From: Ananas comosus
Taxonomy: Eukaryota; Streptophyta; Magnoliopsida; Poales; Bromeliaceae
Reading direction: 5' to 3'
NCBI RefSeq assembly: GCF_001540865.1
Contig: NC_033632.1
Coordinates: 6,636,141 to 6,700,140, forward strand
Length of the DNA: 64,000 nucleotides
The notes beneath the pieces were generated by a model. It was not told the DNA's origin, made no database searches, and worked only from the letters and a program-made list of their open reading frames with translations. Of the stretch, positions 22,698-34,559 are shown in pieces (the first letter of the stretch is position 1; the number at the start of each line of letters is the position of its first letter). A program made the translations under genes and the position numbers.

Positions 22698-22865
22698 TTT
22701 AAGGCGGTGCTACAGAGTTTGCATTCGAACGGACTAGCATTCGTAGGGGTGCTAGTCTTCAGCGTTGTGATTTCATTCCCTTCACCCCAACTCCTGAGAA
22801 AGACCGGTGATAGAGCATGCGCGGCATTATCAACCTACTACAGATACAAAATAATGACATGTACA
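22698..22865 (+). pseudogene. Small membrane family, degenerate copy
   Basis: The frame gives FKAVLQSLHSNGLAF, GVLVFSVVISF, LLRKTGDRACAA and STYYRY, aligning to residues 4-55 of the family at 23820, 25291 and 49367. It lacks the start and second half. Unlike the two plus-strand copies at 23.8 and 25.3 kb, it has sense codons at both stop positions, so it preserves the ancestral state there. Confidence 0.5.
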
Positions 22866-23819
22866 ACTAACAGCAAAAAGAAAATAGAGAAACTTAGTAA
22901 ATACAAGAACATCGCTATCACGCTAAAACAAAGTAGTTTTTTTGTCTATAAATATAAAAGTAAAAAAACAAATATAATGTAAGACACAAAAAAAAATACT
23001 ATAAAAAGCATCGGTAGGAGAAAAATAATAAAAGTTTTCCTTATTTTGATGAGTTTAAAATTTTGTTGAATTATTAATAAATATAAAAAAAAAATTAACT
23101 TTTTTTAAAATATAAAATTTTTAATATTTATTTTTTTTTGACAAAAATGCTTTTTCTAGTAGTAAAAGATTTGAAAATAGTAAAAGATTTGAATATTAAG
23201 AAAGGCATTATGGTTATGTTGACTAAAAGAGACTTTTTCTAGTACCTTATAGTTTTTTTTTTCTAAAAAAAAAAGTCGTCTTGATATATAAAAGTAAAAC
23301 AATAAATATAATATAAAGCACAATACAACTGGTATAAAGAATTAGAATCGGCAGAAGAAAAAAAAAAAAGATTATCTTATTGCAATGAGTTTAAAGATTC
23401 TTGGAAGTATTTATAAATGTAAAAAAAAATTAAACTTTTCAAAAAATAAAAAATTTTAATTCTTAATTTTTGGACCAAAATACTCTCTCTAGTAGTAAAA
23501 GATTTGAATATTAGGAAGGGCATTATGGTCATTTGGACCAAAAGCGGCTTTTTTTTTAGTATTTTGTAGTTTTTTCTTTCAAATAAAAAATCAATAATAT
23601 TTTTTCAGAAAAAGAAATAAAAATAAGAAGCACCATCCGAGCCCACTTTGCACCGAGTGGACCATTAGGGTCGTAGAGACCCAACAAGGCTTGGCTCCTA
23701 GATTTCTACTTATTCTAATAAAAGTTTACCTATTATAGAAATAGCCTAATATAACTTTATTTCCAAACCAAACGATATGTTAGAGAATAATTATACTCTT
23801 TTTTCACAGGAGATAAAAT

Positions 23820-24068
23820 ATGAAAAATTTTAAGGCGATGGTAGAGTGTTTGCACTCGATTGGACTTGCATTCTTAGGGGTGCCATTCTCCAGCCTTAGG
23901 ATCTCATTCCTCTCACCGCTGCTCCTGTGAAAGACCAGTGATGGAGCATGCGTGGCAGGACCAACCTACTACTGATACGTGTATCTTGTAGCATTCTTTG
24001 CAGTGGCTAGAAGTGTGATAATGGTCACGTTCATAGTTACCATAAAGATCAAAATCAGGTCCTATTAA
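23820..24068 (+). pseudogene. Small three-span membrane family, copy in unit 1
   Basis: The 83-codon frame from ATG 23820 to TAA 24068 reads FKAMVECLHSIGLAFLGV, then SDGACVAGPTYY, YVYLVAFFAVA and VTFIVTIKI. In-frame TGA codons lie at 23928-23930 and 23973-23975. The ATG is preceded by TTTTTTCACAG/GAGATAAAAT, a good splice acceptor followed by a short leader. The 49-kb copy has the same arrangement, so the ancestral gene probably had a 5' UTR intron. Two hydrophobic segments are visible. The function is unknown. Confidence 0.6.
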
Positions 24069-25290
24069 CAAGTAGAGAACCGTCCAAGATGGCTCCTCCT
24101 GCATTGCCTAGTTGTATTTGCTATTGTCTTTTATAGTATTTGTATTCCGTCTTACATTAAATCTATTGTTTTACCTTTGTATATCAAAACCGAAATACTG
24201 GTTTGTTTTAATATGATAGAGTTGTTATTTTATTTATTAGGTTTTATGTTTTCTTTTTAGTGTTAATTGGACATGTCATTATTGGATATATATAGCATGT
24301 TATTATTATTAGATATCACTCATTGTAAATAAATTATTTATACTATGAAGTTGTATCAGTTGAAGTATTAAATGTTGCTTGTGCATAAATTTTTAGGCCA
24401 TTTGTTTGCAATTTGTATTTGAATGAATTTATTTGTACATCCTTTCAATGATTCGAATTTTAATCCACTTTTATTGAATATGCATCACAAAAAAATACTA
24501 TAAAAAGTTTGCATCGGTAGAAGAAAAATAATGAAAGTTTTTCTTATTTTGATGAGTTTAAAATTTTGTTGAATAATTAATAAATATTAAAAAAATTTAA
24601 AACTTTTTTTAAAATATAAAATTTTTAATATTTATTTTTTTTGACAAAAATGACTTTTCTAGTAGTAAAAGATTTGAATATTAAGAAGGGCATTATGGTT
24701 ATGTTGACCAAAAGAGACTTTTTCTTATGCCTTATAGTTTTTTTTTCTAAAAAAATATCGTCTTGATATATAAAAGTAAAACAACAGATATAGTATAAAG
24801 CACAATACAACTGCTATGAAGAATTAGAATCGGCAGAAGAAAAAGAATGAAAGATTAGCTTGTTGTAATGAGTTTAAAAATTCTTTGAAGTATTTATAAA
24901 TGTAAAAAAAATTTAAAACTTCTCAAAAAAAAAATTTACTTTTTAATTTTTTGACCAAAATGCTCTCTCTAGTAATAAAAGATTTGAACATTAGGGAGGG
25001 CATTATGGTCATTTTGACCAAAAGGGACTTTTTTTAGTGTCTTATAGTTTTTTTCTTCCAAATAAAAAATCAGTAATATTTTTTCAGAAAAAAAAAAGAA
25101 GCACCAATGGGGCCCACTTCACAACGGGCAGACCATTGGGGTCGGAGAGACCTAATAAGGCTTGGCTCCTAAGTTTCTACTTATTCTAATAAAAGTTTAC
25201 ATATCACAGAAATAGCCTAACATAACTTTATTTCCAAAGCGAACGATATGTTAGAGAATAATTATACTCGTTTTTCACAGGAGATAAAAT

Positions 25291-25539
25291 ATGAGAAGTT
25301 TTAAGGCGATGGTAGAGTGTTTGCACTCGATCGGACTTGTATTGTTAGGGGTGCTATTCTCCAACATTGGGATTTCATTCCTCTCACCCTCGCTCCTGTG
25401 AAAGACCAGTGACAGAGCATGCGCCGCAGGACCAACCTACTACTGATACGTGTATCTTGCATCATTCTTTGCAGTGGCTAGCAGTGTGATAATGGTCACG
25501 TCCACAGTTACCATGATTATCAAAATCAGATCTTATTAA
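25291..25539 (+). pseudogene. Small three-span membrane family, copy in unit 2
   Basis: Same length as the unit 1 copy, with TGA stops at exactly the same codons (25399-25401 and 25444-25446). The gene was therefore already dead when the tandem duplication occurred. It reads MRSFKAMVECLHSIGL and carries the same acceptor and leader as 23820. Confidence 0.6.
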
Positions 25540-26229
25540 CAAATAGAGAACCGTCCAAGATGGCTCCTACTGAGTTGCCTAGCTATATTTGTTATTGTCT
25601 TTTATAGTATTTGTATTGCGTCTTATATTAAATATGTTGTTTTACTTTTATATGTCAAAATGGAAATACTGATATTATTTAATATGATAGAGTTGTTATT
25701 TTATTTATTAGATTTTTTCTGTTTTCTTTTCTGTGTTAATTGGACATACCATTACTGGATATATATAGCATGTTATTGTTATTAGATATTACTCATTGTA
25801 AATAAATTATTTATACTATGAAGATGGAACAGTTGAAGTATTAAATGTTGCTTGTGCATAAATTTTTAGGCCATTTGTTTGCATTTTGTATTTGAATGAA
25901 TCTATTTCTTACATCCTTTCAATGATTCGAATTTTAATCCACTTTTAATGAATATGCATCACAATTTTTCGAATATTAAATATTTTGTTAAAATTATTTG
26001 AAAGCCCATCCATCCATCTATACAACATTTTCAGATAATTTTTTTTTTCTTTTTTATTAACCGTCCCAAAATGTAACCTAAATAACAAAAGTATTAAAAT
26101 TAATATGTCCTTAACCAGTCCATTAATATATTGCTGATGCAATATGCAGTTTAAGTAAAAAGAATTACAGGTCTCTTATGTATATATGTATATATGTATG
26201 TATATATATACATAGAGAGATAGAGAGAA

Positions 26230-26262
<33 letters not shown>

Positions 26263-26270
26263 GAGATAGG

Positions 26271-26800
26271 CTCTTATATTTTCGAAAGTACTGAGACCTC
26301 CGTATTTGTAAGTTATTTTTAATGATGAGACATTCAATTCAGCGGTCGGTTCTGTTAGATATGATATGCTATTAGAACTATCTAAAAACAAAATTTCATA
26401 TTTTTTTTTACTTTATTTGCCTAGTGAACTGGTAGCTTCAAAATGAACGGCTGAAAATAAAAATCTCATAGAAATTAGTGATAAAAGACTCAAATTTCAA
26501 ATCAGAAGTATGATCTTGCTATTGATATTATGTAGAATTTTCTAGTAAAATTTTATGTTATTTGGATTATTATACACCGTTGAATTTAAAAACGTACCAC
26601 ATCGAGCGTTAATAATTATTTTTGAGACCTTTTGATTACTTGGTAAATGATGTCAAAAAATTATAAAATTTGGTTTCTAGATAGTTCCAATAGCGTAGAT
26701 TATGTCTAATGGAGTCAATCATCGAATCTGTTGTCCTACCATCGGAAACAAATTACAAGTACGGAGATCTCCACATTTTCGAAAGCACAAAAAATGTACT
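26271..26800. mobile_element. MITE of about 530 bp with 35-40 bp inverted ends
   Basis: The left end (26275-26312) contains ATTTTCGAAAGTACTGAGA and CTCCGTATTTGTAA. The right end (26750-26788) carries their inverse, TACAAGTACGGAGATCTCC and ATTTTCGAAAG. There is no ORF. It sits between a (GA)n/(TA)n tract at 26180-26266 and CTCTATATATATA, consistent with insertion into TA-rich sites. The family is not assigned. Confidence 0.7.
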
Positions 26801-26879
26801 CTATATATATAGCATTCAGTTGCTATCCTCTTAGGAGGATGGAGGCTAGTTACAATTCTTTTAGAAGAACNATATAACT

Positions 26880-27104
26880 AGGCTAATATACTATTAATAA
26901 CACCAAGTCATTGGTGCTACCAAGTTTTTGGCCATTGGATTAAGAGATGTGCGGTTAGGATGATGTGGGCCCCTAAGGGTTGAGTGGGTGGTTGGTTGAA
27001 TAGTATGATCTAACGGGTGAAAATGATCAAAAGGGTAGATCTAACGGCAGAAAACTTGGTAGCACCAAGTGCTTCATGCTATTAATAGCATAGTAGCCGG
27101 ACTC
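26880..27104. mobile_element. MITE family M, copy a
   Basis: It is an approximately 225-bp element whose ends fold on each other: CTATTAATA followed by CACCAAGTCATTGGTGCTACC at the left, and GGTAGCACCAAG with TGCTATTAATAGCA at the right. Internal marks are GATGTGCGGTTAGGATGATG, GGGTGGTTGGTTGAATAG and ATCTAACGG. It is followed by (TA)n. Copies are at 37000, 37239, 52599 and 63317. Confidence 0.75.
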
Positions 27105-27229
27105 TATATATATATATATATATATTGTAATTTTTTCATGTCAAAATAATATGAATATATAACTCTGCAATATTTAATCAGTATTTTTAACAAATTTGAA
27201 GTAAAATTGTACATTTATTGCTTGTAACG

Positions 27230-28265
27230 AAGGGATAGGAATATAATGTGAGCTGTGCTAGGCTGGCATGACCCACAAAATGCGGGTCAATTAGGGCTCA
27301 GGATCGGCTTGGCCCGATCGTGCTGAATATCTGGACTGGGCTGTGCCATCACGATTAGGCAATTTTTGTTTATACTTCTTCCCTATCGTTTTTTTTTTAT
27401 ATATACATATTTTCTAGATTTTTCTTTTTTTGGTACGGAGAAAAAAGACACCCCAAGCTTTGACTCCATAGCACATTAACAGTTATACAATTATGACCAA
27501 CATTTTTTGAGCTCTTTTAAAATTTTTTTAAAAATTACAAAAAATCAACAATAAATTTATCTTTTCAATGTTGTTAATTTAAATATTATCATTTTTAATA
27601 TTTTACAGAACTTAAAGATTTAAAAGCAATAGTTTTAACTTTTTAATATTATATAGATTTTTAATATAAGTTTTTTAATTTGCGAGAAAGAAAAATTAAA
27701 GATATTGTCTTGAAATTGAGAGATTGTATGGTGAGATTGTGGAGAGATTTTGTAGGAAAAGTTGTTGGAAAAATTAAAAAAATTTGTAAAGTAAACGTGA
27801 GAGAAGAAAGATTAGATTAACAATTTGTATGGAAAGAATTAGCATCCTGTTGAACTATTTATAAATGTAAAAAAAATATTAAAACTTTGTTAAAAAATAT
27901 AAAATTTTTAATTTTTAATTTCTTTGACCAAAATGCTCTCTAATAATAATAATAAAATTGAATGTTAGGGAGGGCACTATGATCATTTTGACCAAAATAA
28001 GTTTTTTTCTACATAATTTTTTTTTTTTAGGAAAAAAAATAAATATAAGAAGCACCAACCAGACTCGCTTCACAACGGGCGAACCCTTGGAAAAAAAAAA
28101 AAAGAAAAAAGGCTTGGCTCTTAGGGTGGGCCTAAAACCAATGAACCCCTGGGCCTTTAGTGGTAGGCCGAGAATGGCCCGTAGAACCAAGCTGTTCCGG
28201 CCATGCACTGGTGCTACAATATCTGTGCTAGGCTATGGGCCGGCCCATAGCCCGAACCATTTTTA
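27230..28265. mobile_element. hAT-like non-autonomous element (degenerate)
   Basis: It begins near TAGGAATATAATGTGAGC and GGGCTCAGGATCGGCTTGGCCC, and ends with GGGCCGGCCCATAGCCCGAACC. GC-rich sub-terminal runs facing inward from both ends match the hAT-like ends at 43600, 44996 and 46904. Its middle shares the TTTGACCAAAATGCTCTCTA and GGGAGGGCACTATGATCATT phrases with 23.5, 25.0 and 44.5 kb. No 8-bp target duplication could be identified. Confidence 0.5.
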
Positions 28266-28269
28266 ATAT

Positions 28270-29200
28270 GAAAAAGAATAATTAAGTGATGATTCAAAAA
28301 AAGTATACATAACATAAAAAGTGATTTTTTTTCTTTTTTTTTCTTTTTTTTTTTTGCAAAGTAGAGTATATTGTTGTGTAAATAAGCCATAAAATATGAT
28401 GGTTTTCACACTTAAATATATGATATTAGTTATTAAAGCATTTATTAGATTATGAAAATATAACATATTGAATCATTAAAGTAGGGAGCAAACTTAATTA
28501 TGAAGATATTTTTTCTACATTTTAGAAATATATTAGGATTAGCCTGTTTTCAAAAGTATAAACTTTAATTGTGACAAATCATAGCATTAAAGTTGGTTAG
28601 AAATAATAAGTAGTTCCACTCTCTCTACACAAGTTCTACCCATATAGCTTGTTCCAACAGCAAAACTTTTTTGCTTTTTTACTTTTGTTTTTGTTTTGTT
28701 TTTTTTTTTTATTAACACGCGATGGTTTCTTGTGGAAGGTATATATACATGCCACATAGATGATTTTAACGTGATCCTTAATTCTGAAGATGCTAGAGGA
28801 GGTTTCCCCGCCCTTACTTCACCTGACCTGGTGTAACAATCGACCATGATCTAAGCATATTTAGAGACAGGATCAATCAAGCAGTAGCTTCTCAACGATG
28901 GATTCTTTAAATTACCCGAGTGCAAGATCGATTGATCACTTTTGTCTCTCATTTAAAAAGTTCGAATAAAAAATTACAATAACATAAGGTTTGAGAACCA
29001 AAGTATTACGCTCCTTATAGTCTATAAGTTACCCTTTTAAGAAGAAAAATCTCAAGCAGCTTATGCTTTTAAAGAGAACGATTATTTCAGAAAAGGCTTA
29101 CAGTTAGATGAGCAATGTGGTGCAGAGAAGGATAACAACAGAAGAATACAACAAAAAGACACTCTAGGGCACTTCAATCTCATGCCAAGTTCACAATATT
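28270..29200. other. AT-rich stretch downstream of the amidotransferase gene
   Basis: No gene was recognised. T-rich runs occur at 28327-28357 and 28700-28710. 29100-29221 is immediately 3' of the amidotransferase stop codon (minus-strand sense) and probably contains its 3' UTR; no unmistakable poly(A) signal was picked. Confidence 0.45.
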
Positions 29201-29221
29201 GAGGTGGCTTCGAGGAGAAGT

Positions 29222-32200
29222 TCAAGTGTTCATCAGCTTCTTCTCCAACACCTCCGAGCAAATTTTCTCCATAATGTGATAGAAAGAGAGCAAATCCGAG
29301 AGACGCTCTGCCGACATCCTCTCCATAAACACCCTCGCGACCCTCTCCCTCTCCTCATTCAGCTTAAGTCTCTGCAGGTACGACGACGCGTTCCGAACTG
29401 TCGCGCCCATCTGCTTCAGTCTCTTGTCCTGCTGCAGGCTCAGCGCGGTGTTCGACTACAAACATACACAATTGATAATAGATGTTAAGGACTGACGATG
29501 TCAAGTACACCACAAAATTGCTTACACGAGTTAGAAATTAATACGACATAAACCTTTCTAATTAATCCAAACATAGCGCCTTCTTAAAAAGTAAGTTAAC
29601 TCTCTGTATTGTCGGGATCATATTAAAGATAGTTGGACACAATCTTGTGGTAATTGAAAATAATGCTTCCTTATTGAAAAATCCTTTTTTTTTCTGGCTT
29701 TGTGTATCTCTGAAACACGCATCGCAACACAACAACTATCGAACTTGGACAAGAAAATGAGTCATGAATACAAATCAATTGAAACATTGGCAAATTTTTG
29801 AATATGTACTGTGACTTAGTCCCTTGGGTTAAGTCTTTTTGGCTCAGTAAATGGCATCTGAAGAGTTGATTACTCCCTCTGCTAAGTGAGATGATTTTTA
29901 CGTCAAGAAATTCGGCTCCAGCTTCGAGATCGGGCTCCTTCGATAATGGCATGTCGATTCTAGCGTCGTACAAGTTCTTTGCGATCGAAAAGCTCCGGAC
30001 GATGATCTTCCTTCTCTTCTCCATTTCTTGATCCATCTTCAGGGCGTCTTTTGGATTATGCCCAACGTCATTAACCTTCTTTTGGTAAGCAATAACCGCC
30101 TTCACGAATTCCTACGCACATCGACAAAAGATGAAGCTAAGATAAGCATTATAATGTCACAATAGCACGATTCAAACAGACATAAAATCACTGAAAGAAT
30201 CTTGAAGTCGAAGCCACCGCGAGTTTGTCTAAACAAAAATAACACTATACACTATGATCAAGAAACAAGTTCATTTGCAAAACATCTATGTTAACTTGTA
30301 AATTTCGGGAATTGACATGACTGTTGAACACGAGCATGAATTGCAAATGACAAGAGAGAGTAATCTTTGAAACGACGCTACCGCTGGACACGAACATTAC
30401 TTTAGAACTTCAGAGAAGAAGAGTGATGAACTTTGATTACTAAGAAGACTTGTTTGTACCTGGTAAGCCGCTGGGCATCCAGGATAGTCGAACTCGTCGG
30501 AACTTGGCTGCCTCATCCGTTCAGGATGAAACTGCAGGCCCATTATGAACTTGCCCTGCTCTGGATTATACGCATCTGGGTCGTAGAACCCTTCGATCAA
30601 TCCATCAGGCGCGAAAGCCATCGGAACAAACCGGTCGGCCAACCTCTTCACACCCTGATGGTGGTAGCTGTTCACCATGAGCTCCATCTTTCCCTCTTGC
30701 AGTGAATCGCGGAACCACGAATGCAGGGGAGTGTTCTCCTCGACGGTCACTGGGTGGCGGTGGCCGTCGTAGTTGTCGTAGTCGATGTGCGCAACGGCCT
30801 CCTTGCCGGTCTTCGCGAGTTCACACTCGACGTCTTGGTAGAGGGTGCCACCGCATGCAACATTGAGGACCTGGTGTTAATTAAATAGGAAATCAAATCA
30901 AACTCTGTTGCTCTCTAATAGGTTAAGAGTCTCCGGTTGTGAAAGTATGGTACTGTTCGATAGAATATAAAGGCGATAGCATTTTCATATAAATCCTTTC
31001 TTAGGATTTTCACGCGGCAACAAAAGCAAAAGGCAGTGCAATTGGGAACTTCGTGCATCTAAATCTCGATTCTGCTTCTCAACAAAGCAAAAGATCGAAA
31101 AAATAAAAAAATAAAAAAACCCTCTGCCTACTAATGAAAGTTCATTTAGATGTAGCTATATACAACCGAAAACAAAAGCAATAGCAAGGCCAAAGAAAGA
31201 TTACGGGCATGGCCAGGCTGGAGTTTCCTCAAAATTACCACCACAGAGGAGGGAAAAAATTATTGAGAACAATCCCCAAATGTGGGACTATTGAAATTTA
31301 CCGTTTGTAAAATAATAATAACAATAAGCACGAATTCCAAAATAAGGCGGGTGTGTTAAGATTTGATGGCCACTACAGAGTACTACTGTTTAGATTAAAC
31401 AAAACAAAAAAAAAAATATATATATATACATACAACTTTTCACCAGTCCTCCTATTTAAACATCTCAGGTCCAATTTAAAACGAAAACTTTCTAAAGGAC
31501 GGCTATTAGTTCTCTACTCATTATAATAATATTTTTTATTTATTTGTATTAAAAAATTATTTAAATTTTTATGAATTTTAGAACCAAAGTGTAAGATCTA
31601 CGCTTCTTTATTCAAAACTTCATCCTATTCAAAAGTTTAATTCTGTACAGCAAAAATTATATATTGATGGTGCGAGAGTACGTAAGGAGGAGGGAAAAAA
31701 GAGAAAGAAAAAGCAGACCTGGGATCCGCGGCAGATGCCGAGGAAGGGTACGTTGCGCTGGAGGCAGCGGCGGGCGAGGCGGAGTTCGATGTTGTCCTTC
31801 TCGCGGTCGCCGACAGCGTCGCTGGCGTGGAGGCGGCGGACCTCGTCGAGCTCGTCGGGGGACAGCCCCGCCGCCGGCATCTCCTCGGCCACGTCGTAGA
31901 GCGAGGGATCGATGTCCTCCCCCTCGCAGAGCAGCACGCCGTGGATGGGCTCGAAGCTGTCCAGCAGCATCTGCACCCCGGCCACCCGCGGCACGATCAC
32001 CGGCGCCGCCCCGTACCCCACGATCAGGTCCAGGTGGTATTCGCCTGATCACCACCACCATTAATTACCCACCATCATCATCATCGTCGTTACTATTATT
32101 ATTATTATTATTATGCGTACTAATATATGAGTACGTACGTACGAATCTAGCTAGTCTAGGCATAATGAATTAATTAATTAATATATAAAAGGAGATGGAT

Positions 32201-32352
32201 CGAGAAGGGTTTAATTAATTCGATTGATCAATAAAAAGTCTAATTAATTTTATACCGACGAAGTCGACGAACTTGTTCTTGCGGACGGTGCGGCGGGAGA
32301 CGATCAGAACGCGGGGGAGGATCATCGACAGATCCGACGTCGGCGTCGCCAT
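29222..32352 (-). CDS. GAT1_2.1: Class I glutamine amidotransferase-like protein (GAT1_2.1-like), 5 exons
   Basis: Minus-strand exons with GT-AG borders: 32352-32256, 32044-31719, 30870-30460, 30111-29902 and 29455-29222, giving a 425-residue protein ending in TGA at 29222-29224. The nucleophile elbow GICRGSQ puts the catalytic Cys at about residue 137, and GLQFHPER supplies His about 256 and Glu about 258, completing a Cys-His-Glu triad of the peptidase C26/GATase1 fold. [24 protein letters not shown] and [10 protein letters not shown] are also conserved in this family. The long C-terminal part ([12 protein letters not shown] to the end) is helical and charged. Arabidopsis GAT1_2.1 is a nitrogen-responsive amidotransferase/glutaminase linked to shoot branching; orthology here is inferred from motifs and gene structure. 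All exon phases agree and no lesion is seen. The start is the first ATG, after a TATA box and short leader. Confidence 0.93.
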
Positions 32353-32467
32353 TTTCGTTCTCTCTCTTTTTCTCCTTTTCCTGATCCTGATATTAATTAA
32401 TATTCCCGATACTCTTCTGTATCTATGTATGTCATATGTGATGCACTACTACATGTTCTCCCTCTTA

Positions 32468-32476
32468 TTATTTATA
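32468..32476 (-). promoter_or_regulatory. TATA box of the amidotransferase-like gene
   Basis: The minus strand reads TATAAATAA, about 116-124 bases upstream of the ATG at 32352. That predicts a leader of roughly 85-90 bases. The leader is pyrimidine- and A-rich, with no upstream ATG noticed near the start. Confidence 0.6.
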
Positions 32477-32509
32477 GGGAAGGGAAGCATTAGGGGTGGT
32501 GATTAGGGT

Positions 32510-33249
32510 TAGGCTATTATTATTTATTTATTAGTTATTAACTCTTGCTTTTTGTGTCCTTTGACGGCCTTTTTTAAGTAATAAATAAACTATCCATCAA
32601 TCTTATCCACTGTATTTGTCCACCTGTTCAAATGATGACCTGGGAAACGATCAATTTCTTCTCCTCGCCAATAAATTTAGCATAGCAAGCTTAATTATTG
32701 ACGCACCGTATGTGCCATGCTCTAAAAGCTTCCAAAATTTCGTAACAATAACAGGCTATATAATATCGGGTTTGTGGTGTAAGATAGATTTCATATTACT
32801 TAGTGATTTTGGTTTAAAAAATAATTCAAATTAAATCTGATGAGAATATCACGGTGATAGTAAAATTTATCTAAATGTATTAGACCGTTGCACTATGAAT
32901 TTAGTTATTATGTAATTTATTTATTTTTCTCGTCAAATATAAGACTTTTTTGGATTGGATTGTGTTGTAGAATATAATATTTAAATTTAAATAGATAAAA
33001 CCTCAGTGGGTTAAACGAAATTTGTCTGACAACTCAAACGTAGGAATAAATAAACAATTATTTTCTTTATTAATTAAAAATTAATTAATTAATGTAATTC
33101 CAAATAGTAATGCAGCACGTGGGAACGGACGAACCTGGCCGCGCAATCCGTCCCGACGCCGCGTTACATGTGACTCATAAGTGGACCACCACTCAGATAA
33201 GAACGGGTTACGTGGCATGCTCCTAACGCCACTACACGCTTAAAAGACC

Positions 33250-33286
<37 letters not shown>

Positions 33287-34041
33287 CTGTTCCCCCGCCC
33301 AAAACAGAAGAAAGAAACCCCCCAAAGAAAAAAATTACTCAATCAAAAAAGTTTAATCTCTTATGTACTATCTTAATCTCTTATTTACTTAATTATTTAT
33401 TTATTTTGAGGCNAATTGTAGAGTTATTCATAAAAAATCATAACTATCAAAACAAGTAGTCTTTGAACTTATTGAGTTTGTTCTCATAAGTGACTATCAT
33501 TAGTTAACCATTAGAATCATTGTAACCTTAAATAAAATAAAGTTAAATTTTGTTCTAAAAGTTACAATTTATAGTCCGAATGAGATGGAATTTAAAATAA
33601 AAATGTGAAATTGACATAATTTAAATAATATTCTATGAAAGAAAGTCAATTTTAACTAGTTAATTAACAAGAAAAAAAAAGTATATTTGCAAATTATAGA
33701 ACTTTTTTTTTTATCATTTTGTATTTTAGAGCAATTTAATTGTTTTGTCGGGATACGTTTTTCTTTTATCATTTTGCATTTCAGAGACTTAATTCATTTA
33801 CGATTTTTTATCATTTTTTACCATTTTGTCGGGATACATTTTTTTTTATCATTTTGGACTTTATTCATTTACAATTTTTTTATTATTTTTTTGTCCGCTG
33901 CTCAATTAAGCAGCAAAATCATATAATATAGAAACCTCAATTATGATTGAAAGTTCTACGCATTATATATAAACAATAAAATGGTAAAACACAATATATT
34001 ACTAGCTTATAATTTACTATTATATTTAACCGGAGATTTTT
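32510..34041. other. AT-rich intergenic stretch, no gene
   Basis: Upstream region of the amidotransferase-like gene. 33105-33250 is a GC-richer island with CACGTGG and ACGTGGC boxes, ending in an A run of over 30 bases (about 33248-33283). An isolated N lies at 33413. 33690-33900 repeats [33 protein letters not shown] phrases two to three times. Confidence 0.45.
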
Positions 34042-34046
34042 ATAGT

Positions 34047-34554
34047 TGTTAGGAGAAACACACACCAGTTGTTCGGCTTAAAGAGCCGAATGTCTTTTCT
34101 TATATTGAATATAACTTGGGAGAACAGTACAGAGGTCAAGTGTGTCTGAGGGCATACAGACTCGGTTGGTCTACTTAAGAAATACTCTTAAGAAAAACAG
34201 TAAATGCGGAAAAGTAAAAATTACAAGTAGACTACTCCTAAGAAATACGAGGAAAATACGAAGAAAAATAAAAATGGTCTTATGCTCACGGGAAAAGGAT
34301 TTCTTTTCAAGGCGTTATTAGTCTATTTATAGATCGCCCCTGTTGATCCGTTATTGCCTATCCTGATTGGCCATTACTCTTATTTTTTCGGGCCACTTTC
34401 AGCCGATCGAAACCGTCTCTAACTGCTTGCGGTTGTTATAACTTTCTTTAAATTACGTGATTTAAGATTCTTCTGATACTCCTGGTGCACTGCGAATCAA
34501 TAAAACTGAAGAGAGTACCGGTGTACCATATATCCGCGTCTTATTAGCTCAACA
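34047..34554 (+). mobile_element. Solo LTR, 508 bp, with perfect 5-bp target duplication
   Basis: TGTTAGGAGAAAC ... TTAGCTCAACA, with ATAGT on both sides (34042-34046 and 34555-34559). GTCTATTTATAGATCG at about 34321-34336 is a plausible LTR TATA box, which suggests plus orientation. There is no internal domain, so this is a solo LTR formed by LTR-LTR recombination. Its size and TGTT/AACA ends suggest Ty1/copia, but that is inference. Confidence 0.85.
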
Positions 34555-34559
34555 ATAGT

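Larger units (their letters stand above)
22985..25965. repeat. Direct tandem duplication, two units of about 1.5 kb
   Basis: Unit 1 runs about 22985-24484 and unit 2 about 24485-25965. Both run from AATACTATAAAAAG through TTTAGTAGTAAAAG-like and GGGCATTATGGTCATTTTGACC-type motifs, the GGCTTGGCTCCTA segment, a broken small membrane gene copy, to GAATATGCATCACAA. Differences are scattered substitutions plus small indels, so the duplication looks genuinely old. Confidence 0.88.

Noticed and set aside
31664..32173. Plus-strand Arg/Gly-rich ORF of 169 codons
   Set aside because: Shadow of amidotransferase exon 2 on the minus strand, which carries the catalytic Cys and correct splice sites.
33105..33283. 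GC-richer island followed by a long A run, considered as a SINE
   Set aside because: No A-box/B-box Pol III promoter words and no flanking target duplication were found.
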